From: Alistipes onderdonkii
GTDB lineage: Bacteria > Bacteroidota > Bacteroidia > Bacteroidales > Rikenellaceae
DNA: 64,000 nt
Direction: 5' to 3'
NCBI RefSeq assembly: GCF_025145285.1
Contig: NZ_CP102251.1
Location: 1,426,001 to 1,490,000, forward strand
Shown here: piece after piece, positions 54,196-61,489 of the stretch
Numbering within the stretch: the stretch's first letter is position 1
Layout of the letters: each line of letters begins with the position of its first letter
Translations under genes and position numbers: made by a program
The notes under the pieces: generated by a model
What the model saw: only the letters and a program-made list of their open reading frames with translations
The model's database searches: none
What the model was told of the DNA's origin: nothing

Positions 54196-55719
54196 ATGCT
54201 ACGTTCGAACCTAAATACCATAAACGACCGGATTTTCAACAAGGCCGCAATACAGATCGACGACGAAGCCCTGCGCGAAGTGGAGGCGTGTTACCGTTTC
54301 CTGGAGGAATTCGAGCAGGGAAAGGTCATCTACGGCATCAACACGGGGTTCGGCCCCATGGCACAGTACCGGATCGGCGACGCCGACCTGAACAGCCTCC
54401 AGTACAACATCATCCGTTCGCACAGCTGCGGCGCGGGCGAAACGCTGCCCGACATCTGCGTGCGGGCGGCGATGCTGGCGCGGCTGCAAACGTTCCTCAA
54501 CGCCAAGTCGGGCGTGCACCCCGACGTGGTGCGGATACTGGCCGATTTCCTCAACAACGAAATATACCCGCTCGTGCCGCGCCACGGCAGTGTAGGCGCA
54601 AGCGGCGACCTGGTGCAGCTGGCGCACATCGTACTGGCGCTGATCGGCGAGGCGGAGGTCTCGTTCCGGGGCGAAACCGTCCCGGCTACCGAGGCGATGG
54701 CGGCATGCGGCATAGCGCCCCTCAGGCTCCGCATCCGCGACGGGCTGGCGCTCACGAACGGCACGGCCGTGATGACGGGCATCGGACTGGTGAATCTGGC
54801 CCAGGCGCGCCGCCTGCTGGGGTGGGCGGTGAAGGCGTCGGTGATGCTCAACGAAATCGTGGAATCGTACGACGACTTCATGGCCGGGGCGCTCAACGAA
54901 TACAAACTCCACGCGGGGCAGATCGAGATCGCCCGGCAGATGCGCGCCATATGCGCCACGAGCCGCCGGCTGCGCAAACGCGAAGCGGAACTTTACAGCG
55001 GCGACACGGGCGCGGCGCCCACCTTCAGGCACAAGGTGCAGCCTTACTACTCGCTGCGGTGCATCCCCCAGATCCTGGGGCCGGTGCTCGAAACGATCTC
55101 CCAGGCCGAGAAGATCCTCGTCGAGGAGTTCAACGCGGTGGACGACAACCCGGTGGTAGACCCCGCGGCGGGAACGATCTACCACGGCGGGAATTTCCAC
55201 GGCGACTACGTGTCGCTGGAGATGGACAAGCTCAAGATCGCCGTGACGAAGATGACGATGCTCGCCGAACGGCAGTTGAACTACCTTTTCCACGACCGCA
55301 TCAACGAGACGCTGCCGCCGTTCGTGAACCTCGGCAAGCTGGGGCTCAACTACGGGTTGCAGGCGGCGCAGTTCACGGCGACCTCGACCACGGCCGAGTC
55401 GCAGACGCTCTCGAATCCGATGTACGTCCACTCGATCCCGAACAACAACGACAACCAGGATATCGTGAGCATGGGAACCAACGCGGCGATGCTCACGCGG
55501 CAGGTCGTGGAGAACGGGTACCAGGTGGTCGCGATCGAGATGCTGGCGCTGGCGCAGGCCACGGATTACCTGCAATGCGCCGGGGAGCTCTCCGACACTA
55601 CGCGGCAACTGTATGCCGACATCCGGGCCATCGCGCCGCGCTTTGCCGACGACAGGCCCAAGTACAGGGAGATCGCCGCCATCGAAAACCTCCTGAAAAC
55701 CCATCCCGCTTCCCTATGA
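54196..55719 (+). CDS. Aromatic amino acid ammonia-lyase, probably tyrosine ammonia-lyase
   Basis: A 507-residue enzyme that eliminates ammonia from an aromatic amino acid; here most likely Tyr to p-coumarate, the aryl starter of the polyene. The MIO prosthetic group forms from Ala135-Ser136-Gly137 (GSVGASGDL). The segment KVIYGINTGFGPMAQYRI and the C-terminal SIPNNNDNQDIVSMGTN are, from memory, very close to the flexirubin-cluster TAL of Flavobacterium johnsoniae. The selectivity region reads RSHS (residues 74-77), HAL-like by letter but shared with that TAL. No other histidine-degradation gene is nearby. Its stop overlaps the next start (ATGA). Confidence 0.85.
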   Translation: MLRSNLNTINDRIFNKAAIQIDDEALREVEACYRFLEEFEQGKVIYGINTGFGPMAQYRIGDADLNSLQYNIIRSHSCGAGETLPDICVRAAMLARLQTFLNAKSGVHPDVVRILADFLNNEIYPLVPRHGSVGASGDLVQLAHIVLALIGEAEVSFRGETVPATEAMAACGIAPLRLRIRDGLALTNGTAVMTGIGLVNLAQARRLLGWAVKASVMLNEIVESYDDFMAGALNEYKLHAGQIEIARQMRAICATSRRLRKREAELYSGDTGAAPTFRHKVQPYYSLRCIPQILGPVLETISQAEKILVEEFNAVDDNPVVDPAAGTIYHGGNFHGDYVSLEMDKLKIAVTKMTMLAERQLNYLFHDRINETLPPFVNLGKLGLNYGLQAAQFTATSTTAESQTLSNPMYVHSIPNNNDNQDIVSMGTNAAMLTRQVVENGYQVVAIEMLALAQATDYLQCAGELSDTTRQLYADIRAIAPRFADDRPKYREIAAIENLLKTHPASL

Positions 55720-56192
55720 AAAACCTTCTGACCACCCTGACGGCGGCATTGTGCGCTCTTTTCTGCGCATCCGCCCAAGACATTTCGCTGGGACGGTTGA
55801 CGGCCGACGGCAACCGGGTTTATGTCGAATTCATCGACGTGAGGAACAATATCGAAGACGACGCGAAACCTTTTATCGCGGCGCTGAAGGGGCCCGAATG
55901 GAACCGCTGGCAGGTGGTGGACGACAAGGCCGACGCAGATTTCGTACTCCGCATCCGCGTCGAAAAGAAGGGCTCGGGGTTCAGCATCTCGTGGGGTGCG
56001 CGTATGTTCACGACCGTTTCGATTCTGACCACCGACGGCCGGGAACTTTGGCGCGCAAAGCTCCAGAAAGGCCGCGCCAGTGAATTCACGGGGTTCAACG
56101 CCCAGGCGGATGCCGCACGCAAAGTCGTACGCCGCTCGCTGGGAGAGGAGTTGCAGGAAGCTATAACCGCAGAAAATGGCAAAAACAAATAA
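55716..56192 (+). CDS. Small periplasmic protein of the aryl-polyene cluster
   Basis: A 158-residue protein with a signal peptide (about residues 1-20, FCASAQD). The mature part looks like one small alpha/beta domain with no catalytic motif and no lipidation cysteine. I do not recognise the family. It is locked into the cluster by a 4-base overlap with the lyase gene before it and a 17-base overlap with the ketoreductase gene after it. A role in handling or exporting the product in the periplasm is possible but unproven. Confidence 0.75.
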   Translation: MKNLLTTLTAALCALFCASAQDISLGRLTADGNRVYVEFIDVRNNIEDDAKPFIAALKGPEWNRWQVVDDKADADFVLRIRVEKKGSGFSISWGARMFTTVSILTTDGRELWRAKLQKGRASEFTGFNAQADAARKVVRRSLGEELQEAITAENGKNK

Positions 56193-56916
56193 ATACGCAC
56201 TCGTGACCGGCGGCAGCCGGGGCATAGGCCGCGAAATCTGCCTCAAACTGGGCGGGTGCGGCTACCACGTGCTCGTCAACTACAAGTCGAACGCCGCCGA
56301 GGCCGAAAAGACCCTGTCGGGCATCCGCGCCGCGGGCGGCGACGGCGAGGCGCTGCAATTCGACGTGGCCTCGGGCGAAGAGAGCGCGGCGGCCATCGCC
56401 GCCTGGCAGAAAGCGCACGAAAGCGCCTGCATCGAGGTGGTGGTGAACAACGCGGGCATCCGCGACGACGTGCTGATGATGTGGATGGAACCGCAGCAGT
56501 GGCACTCGGTGATCGGCACCAGCCTCGACGGGTTCTACAACGTCACGCGGCCGCTGCTCAAGGGGATGCTCGTAAACCGTTTCGGGCGCATCGTCAACAT
56601 CGTCTCGCTCTCGGGCATCAAGGGCCTGCCCGGGCAGGCCAACTACGCCGCGGCCAAGGGCGGCGTGATCGCCGCGACGAAGGCGCTGGCGCAGGAGGTG
56701 GCCAGGAAGGGGGTGACGGTGAACGCCATCGCCCCGGGGTTCGTGCGCACGGACATGACCGCCGACATCGACGAGGCGGAGCTCAAGAAACAGATACCCG
56801 CCGGACGCTTCTGCGAACCGGCCGAAGTCGCCGACCTGGCGATGTTCCTCATCTCGGAACAAGCCTCCTACATCACGGGGGAGGTCATTTCGATCAACGG
56901 GGGATTATATACCTGA
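56176..56916 (+). CDS. 3-oxoacyl-ACP reductase, FabG-like
   Basis: A 246-residue short-chain dehydrogenase that reduces the beta-keto group during polyene extension, using NAD(P)H. The nucleotide-binding motif TGGSRGIG (residues 11-18) and the catalytic residues Ser144, Tyr157 and Lys161 (NYAAAK) are present. The C-terminus INGGLYT is typical. It plays the ketoreductase role of aryl-polyene clusters; the paralogue for primary fatty-acid synthesis would be elsewhere. Confidence 0.93.
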   Translation: MAKTNKYALVTGGSRGIGREICLKLGGCGYHVLVNYKSNAAEAEKTLSGIRAAGGDGEALQFDVASGEESAAAIAAWQKAHESACIEVVVNNAGIRDDVLMMWMEPQQWHSVIGTSLDGFYNVTRPLLKGMLVNRFGRIVNIVSLSGIKGLPGQANYAAAKGGVIAATKALAQEVARKGVTVNAIAPGFVRTDMTADIDEAELKKQIPAGRFCEPAEVADLAMFLISEQASYITGEVISINGGLYT

Positions 56917-56920
56917 GACC

Positions 56921-58144
56921 ATGGAGAAGAGAGTAGTTATCACCGGAATGGGCATCTGGGCCTGCATCGGAAAAAATACGGAAGAAGTCACGCAGTCGCT
57001 CCGCGAGGGACGCTCGGGCATCGGGCTCGACCCGGCGCGCAGGGAGCTGGGATACATCTCGTCGCTGACGGGGATCGTGGAACAACCGAACCTGAAAGGG
57101 GTGCTCGACCGCCGCAAGCGGCTGTGCCTGCCCCAGCAGGGCGAATATGCCTACATGGCCACCGCCGAGGCGATGCGCAACGCGGGGATGGACGAAGCGT
57201 ACCTGGCGGCGAACGAGGTGGGGATCATCTACGGCAACGACAGCAGTGCGGCGCCGGTGATCGAGGGGATCGACATCATCCGCGCCAGGCGGAACACGGC
57301 GATGGTCGGCTCGGGCAACATCTTCCAGTCGATGAACTCGACCGTGACGATGAACCTCTCGGTGATCTTCAACCTGCGGGGCATCAACCTCACGCTCTCG
57401 GCGGCCTGCGCCAGCGGGTCGCACGCCATCGGCATGGGCTACCTGATGATCAGGCAGGGGTTGCAGGAGCGCGTGGTCTGCGGCGGCGCACAGGAGGTGA
57501 ACCTCTACTCGGTGGGCAGCTTCGACGGGCTGGGGGCATTCTCGACCCGCGAATCGGATCCCACGGCGGCATCGCGCCCATTCGACAAAGACCGCGACGG
57601 CCTGGTGCCGAGCGGGGGTGCGGCGACGGTGATCCTCGAAAGCCATGAATCGGCCGTCGCACGGGGCGCGGAAATCCTGGGCGAAGTGGTCGGGTACGGG
57701 TTCTCGTCGAACGGCGAGCATATCTCCGTGCCGAACGTCGACGGCCCGCGCCGTTCGCTGCTGCGGTGTCTGGAGGACGCCCGAATGCGGCCCGAGGAGA
57801 TCCCCTACGTCAATGCGCACGCCACCTCGACGCCGCTGGGCGACTACAACGAGGCGGAGGCGATAGCCGGGGTATTCGCCGGTTGCAACCCCTACGTGGC
57901 GTCGACCAAGTCGATGACCGGCCACGAAATGTGGATGGCCGGGGCCAGCGAAGTGGTCTACTCGATGCTGATGATGCGGCACGGGTTCATCGCCCCGAAC
58001 ATCAACTTCACCGAGGGCGACGAGGCCACCTCGAAGCTCAACATCCCCGTCCGCAGGGTGGACACGGAGTTCGACTGCTTCCTCTCGAACTCGTTCGGCT
58101 TCGGCGGCACCAACTCGACCCTGATCGTTAAGAAATACAAATAA
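56921..58144 (+). CDS. Beta-ketoacyl-ACP synthase (FabF-type) of the aryl-polyene cluster
   Basis: A 407-residue condensing enzyme that adds malonyl-derived two-carbon units. The Cys-His-His triad is complete: Cys163 (AACASGSHA), His300 (NAHATSTPLGDYNE) and His335 (MTGHEMWMAGASE), with the late GFGGTNSTL loop. It starts 4 bases after the ketoreductase gene and is followed by an ACP gene after 14 bases, so reductase, synthase and carrier form a compact module. Confidence 0.94.
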   Translation: MEKRVVITGMGIWACIGKNTEEVTQSLREGRSGIGLDPARRELGYISSLTGIVEQPNLKGVLDRRKRLCLPQQGEYAYMATAEAMRNAGMDEAYLAANEVGIIYGNDSSAAPVIEGIDIIRARRNTAMVGSGNIFQSMNSTVTMNLSVIFNLRGINLTLSAACASGSHAIGMGYLMIRQGLQERVVCGGAQEVNLYSVGSFDGLGAFSTRESDPTAASRPFDKDRDGLVPSGGAATVILESHESAVARGAEILGEVVGYGFSSNGEHISVPNVDGPRRSLLRCLEDARMRPEEIPYVNAHATSTPLGDYNEAEAIAGVFAGCNPYVASTKSMTGHEMWMAGASEVVYSMLMMRHGFIAPNINFTEGDEATSKLNIPVRRVDTEFDCFLSNSFGFGGTNSTLIVKKYK

Positions 58145-58158
58145 ACCCTTTCCTAAAA

Positions 58159-58407
58159 ATGACAGAACAGGAACTCATAGAAAAGATCAATACCGTACTG
58201 GCCGATGAATTCGAAGTCGACCGGACGACCATTACGCCCGAAGCCCCGCTGCTGGAGACGCTCGACCTGGACAGCCTCGACCTGGTGGACGTCGTGGTGA
58301 TCGTCGACAAGAACTTCGGCGTAACGCTCACGGGCCCCGATTTCAAGGAGCTGAAGACCTTCCGGGACTTCTACGACCTGATTATCAGCCGGACGAATGG
58401 GAAATAA
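58159..58407 (+). CDS. Acyl carrier protein
   Basis: An 82-residue acidic carrier protein that holds the growing chain on phosphopantetheine. The attachment residue is Ser39 in LDLDSLDLVDV. The four-helix ACP pattern and size are normal. The end of the gene overlaps the start of the acyltransferase gene by 11 bases. A second ACP domain is encoded further on at 63541. Confidence 0.94.
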   Translation: MTEQELIEKINTVLADEFEVDRTTITPEAPLLETLDLDSLDLVDVVVIVDKNFGVTLTGPDFKELKTFRDFYDLIISRTNGK

Positions 58408-59275
58408 CGGCAAGCAGTGGAGCGGACGCTCGCGCGGCGGCGGTTTCGGATACAACTTCTTCATCTTCCTGATGCGGGTGTCCGGGATACGGGGCGCGTA
58501 TGCCTTCCTCTCGCTGGTAGTCGTCTATTTCATACCCTTCGCACCCCGCGCCACGCGGGCCATATGGTTCTATAACCGCCGCATCCTGGGATACGGCCGG
58601 CTTCGGGCCGCGGTGAAACTCTACGCCCACTACTATGCGCTCGGCCAGACGATCATCGACCGGGTGGCCATCGGCAGCGGCATGGAGCGGAAATACAAAT
58701 TCGAATTCGAAAACTACGACGCTTTCCTGCGCGTGCTCGACGGCGGGCGCGGGGCGGTGATCATCGGCGCACACGTCGGATGCTGGGGCACGGGGGCCGG
58801 GTTCTTCGGGGACTATGCCCGCAGGATGCACCTGGTGATGTACGACGCCGAGTTGCGGCAGATCAAAAACGTCATGGACAAGCACTGCAAACAGGAGGGC
58901 TACAAAGTGATCGCGGTAAACGAGGGCGGCATCGAGTCGATCCTCCGCATCAAGGAGGTGCTCGACCGCAAGGAGTACGTCTGCTTCCAGGGCGACCGCT
59001 TCGTCGAAGGCAGCCCGACGGCGAAGGCGCCCTTCATGGGGCGCGAAGCGCCGTTCCCGGCAGGGCCGTTCGCCGTCGCCGGGAAATTCCGCGTCCCGGT
59101 GGTATTCTACTATGCCATGCGCGAGCGCGGCAGGCGCTACCGGTTCATCTTCGACATCCCGGACGGGCAGCCCATGACCCGCGACGCCGTGCTAGGCAGC
59201 TACGTACGCTCGCTCGAAGCCGTGGTGAGACGCTACCCGCAGCAGTGGTTCAACTTCTATCGGTTCTGGTCGTGA
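58397..59275 (+). CDS. LpxL/HtrB-like acyltransferase of the aryl-polyene cluster
   Basis: A 292-residue membrane-associated protein of the lipid A late-acyltransferase family. It is expected to move the aryl-polyene chain to a lipid acceptor. An N-terminal hydrophobic helix (about residues 30-50) is followed by the catalytic region. His126 lies in GAHVGCWGTG, but the acidic residue of the H-x4-D/E dyad is Gly131. Later family segments, including CFQGDRFVEGSP and FMGREAPFPAGPFAVA, are preserved. Either the dyad is altered or another acid takes over. It overlaps the ACP gene before it and the radical SAM gene after it. Confidence 0.86.
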   Translation: MGNNGKQWSGRSRGGGFGYNFFIFLMRVSGIRGAYAFLSLVVVYFIPFAPRATRAIWFYNRRILGYGRLRAAVKLYAHYYALGQTIIDRVAIGSGMERKYKFEFENYDAFLRVLDGGRGAVIIGAHVGCWGTGAGFFGDYARRMHLVMYDAELRQIKNVMDKHCKQEGYKVIAVNEGGIESILRIKEVLDRKEYVCFQGDRFVEGSPTAKAPFMGREAPFPAGPFAVAGKFRVPVVFYYAMRERGRRYRFIFDIPDGQPMTRDAVLGSYVRSLEAVVRRYPQQWFNFYRFWS

Positions 59276-60630
59276 GCGCATGTAGCATATTACTCGTATC
59301 GGCCAACCGGCACACCTCGCCCTACCCCGTTTATCCGCTCGGACTTTCGTACCTGAAAACCTATCTGGAGCGCACGATAAGCGGGATACGCGTCGATATG
59401 GCGGACTGCAACCTGCTCACGGACGGGCAGCTGGCGGAGCGTATCCGCATGCTGGCACCCCGTTACATCGGGCTGTCGCTGCGCAATGTCGACGGGGCCA
59501 ACTCGCTCGACCGGCGGGGTTTCCTGCCCCAGTACAGGGCGCTGGCGGACGTCATACGCGCGGCAAGCGACGCCCCCCTGATCATCGGCGGCGCAGGGTT
59601 CTCGATCTACCCCGAGGCTTTCATGCGGGAGCTGGGCGCCGACTACGGCATCCACGGCGAAGGCGAAGGGCCGCTCGCGGAGCTGATCGGGGCGCTGGAG
59701 CGCGGCCGGACGGAGATCGACATCCCGTCGGTCTACACCCGCGACGGACGCCGCGGAAGCGGCCGCAGGAGCTACCTGCCGTCGATCGAGGTGCAGTTCG
59801 AGCCCGAGTTAACGGGCTATTACTGGAAGCGGAGCGGGATGCTCAACATACAGACCAAGCGGGGATGCCCCTACGACTGCATCTATTGTTCGTACCCCTC
59901 GATCGACGGGCGGTGCGTGCGGACGATGGATCCGGAGGCGATCGCCGGAAACATCCTCCGCGCCAAGCGCGACTACGGGATCAGCTACCTGTTTTTCACC
60001 GATTCGGTGTTCAACATCAGCCCGGAATACAACGTCCGGCTGGCCGAGACGCTGATCCGCCGCCGCACGGACATCCGCTGGGGCGCCTACTTCTCGCCGC
60101 GGGGCATCGACGCTGAGCAGATGCGGCTGTTCCGGGCTTCGGGGCTTACGCACATCGAATTCGGCACCGAGTCGTTCTGCGACCGGACGCTGGAGGCTTA
60201 CGGCAAGCATTTCACGTTCGGCGACGTCGTGCGGGCAAGCCGGCTCGCGCTGGACGAGGGCGTCTACTACGCCCACTTCCTGATCCTGGGCGGCTACGGC
60301 GACACGCGCGAAAACGTGCGCGAAACGATCGAAAACTCGCGGAGGATGGAGTACACCGTCATGTTCCCCTATGCGGGCATGCGCATCTACCCGCATACGC
60401 GGCTGGCGGAGCTGGCCGCGAAAGAGGGTGCCATCGGCCGGGACGACGACCTGCTGGGGCCGACCTACTACCTCTCGTCGGACTTCGACCTGGAACAGGT
60501 GCGGCAGGCCGCGCTGGCCACGGGTAAGGCATGGGTTTTCCCCGACGACCCGCAGAGCGCGCTGGCGGATACGCTGCGATTGAAACGAAATAAAAAAGGG
60601 CCTTTATGGGAGTACCTGAGAAAACCCTGA
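59272..60630 (+). CDS. Radical SAM enzyme with cobalamin-binding-like N-terminal domain
   Basis: A 452-residue protein. I choose the GTG at 59272, which overlaps the acyltransferase stop as GTGA and starts just before the first beta strand SILLVS. Residues about 1-150 look like a B12-binding Rossmann domain (YPLGLSYLKTYLE, ADVIRAA, IIGGAGFS, GIHGEGEGPLAEL) but lack the DxHxxG cobalamin lower-ligand motif. The radical cluster motif is Cys199-x3-Cys203-x2-Cys206 (CPYDCIYC). Enzymes of this class often methylate unreactive carbons, so modification of the aryl head or polyene chain is a fair guess. Its end overlaps the dehydratase gene by 25 bases. Confidence 0.85.
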   Translation: MSACSILLVSANRHTSPYPVYPLGLSYLKTYLERTISGIRVDMADCNLLTDGQLAERIRMLAPRYIGLSLRNVDGANSLDRRGFLPQYRALADVIRAASDAPLIIGGAGFSIYPEAFMRELGADYGIHGEGEGPLAELIGALERGRTEIDIPSVYTRDGRRGSGRRSYLPSIEVQFEPELTGYYWKRSGMLNIQTKRGCPYDCIYCSYPSIDGRCVRTMDPEAIAGNILRAKRDYGISYLFFTDSVFNISPEYNVRLAETLIRRRTDIRWGAYFSPRGIDAEQMRLFRASGLTHIEFGTESFCDRTLEAYGKHFTFGDVVRASRLALDEGVYYAHFLILGGYGDTRENVRETIENSRRMEYTVMFPYAGMRIYPHTRLAELAAKEGAIGRDDDLLGPTYYLSSDFDLEQVRQAALATGKAWVFPDDPQSALADTLRLKRNKKGPLWEYLRKP

Positions 60631-61046
60631 TTACGGCGGGCGAGATACTGGACTGCATCCCGCAGCGCACGCCGATCGTGATGGTCGACACCTTCTACGG
60701 CATCGACGAGCAGGGATGCGCACGCAGCGGGCTGACCGTTACGGCGGACAACCTGTTCGTCGCGGACGGGGTGCTGGACGAGTGCGGCATCGTGGAGCAC
60801 ATCGCCCAGTCGGCCGCCCTGAGGGCGGGTTACATGAGCCGCACGATGGGCCAAAGGGTGCTGCTGGGGTACATCGGCGCCGTGAACGACCTGAAGGTGC
60901 ACTTCCTGCCGCCGGTAGGCAGCAGGCTCGTCACACAGAACGTGATCGAACAGACGGTGATGAACGTAACGCTTCTTTCGGCGCGGACGGAATGCGACGG
61001 GAAACCCGTCGCCGAGTGCCGGATGAAAATATACCTGGAAGAGTGA
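60606..61046 (+). CDS. Hot-dog 3-hydroxyacyl-ACP dehydratase (ApeP/FabZ-like)
   Basis: A 146-residue hot-dog protein expected to dehydrate the hydroxyacyl intermediate and so create the conjugated double bonds. The N-terminal IPQRTPIVMVD segment (about residues 18-28) is typical of aryl-polyene dehydratases, and VEHIAQSAALRAGY on the central helix (about 62-76) carries the likely catalytic Glu. It overlaps the radical SAM gene by 25 bases, and its TGA overlaps the thioesterase ATG (TGATG). Confidence 0.88.
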   Translation: MGVPEKTLITAGEILDCIPQRTPIVMVDTFYGIDEQGCARSGLTVTADNLFVADGVLDECGIVEHIAQSAALRAGYMSRTMGQRVLLGYIGAVNDLKVHFLPPVGSRLVTQNVIEQTVMNVTLLSARTECDGKPVAECRMKIYLEE

Positions 61047-61489
61047 TGGTACGCAGGAAAAAGACCGAGGCGAGCCTCGTGAACAAAACCTCGCTGCGCG
61101 TGAGGTTCAGCGAAGTGGATTCGATGCAGATCGTGTGGCACGGCGAATACGTGCGCTATTTCGAGGACGGGCGCGAGGCGTTCGGCCGCGAATTCGCAGG
61201 GCTGGGTTACATGGACATCTATGCCAGCGGCTACACGGCGCCGATCGTCGAGTTGCACCTGCAATACAGGAAACCGCTGAAAGTGAATGACTCGGCCGTG
61301 GTGGAAACCCGCTATATCGCCACCGAGGCGGCGAAGGTCTGTTTCGAGTACACGATCCGCAGCGCCACCGACGGCGAAGTGGTGGCCGAAGGCAGTTCGA
61401 CGCAGGTGTTCCTCGACAGCCGGGGCGAACTGCAACTGCTCGCGCCGGAATTCTACCGCAAATGGAAAGAGCGATGGGAAGTGAAATAA
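61046..61489 (+). CDS. Acyl-CoA/ACP thioesterase of the 4HBT hot-dog family
   Basis: A 147-residue hot-dog thioesterase. The start at 61046 shares one base with the preceding stop. The 4HBT signature is clear: VRFSEVDSMQIVWHGEYVR, with the Asp and the WHGEY segment near residues 23-37, then an EGSSTQVFLD strand. It may release or proofread acyl chains; similar genes occur in aryl-polyene clusters. The next gene starts 16 bases before its stop. Confidence 0.87.
   Translation: MVRRKKTEASLVNKTSLRVRFSEVDSMQIVWHGEYVRYFEDGREAFGREFAGLGYMDIYASGYTAPIVELHLQYRKPLKVNDSAVVETRYIATEAAKVCFEYTIRSATDGEVVAEGSSTQVFLDSRGELQLLAPEFYRKWKERWEVK

Noticed and set aside
54196..55719. Histidine ammonia-lyase (hutH) as the identity of the lyase
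   Set aside because: The RSHS segment looks HAL-like, but flexirubin-type TAL shares it. There are no hut genes nearby, and the gene is coupled to polyene biosynthesis genes.
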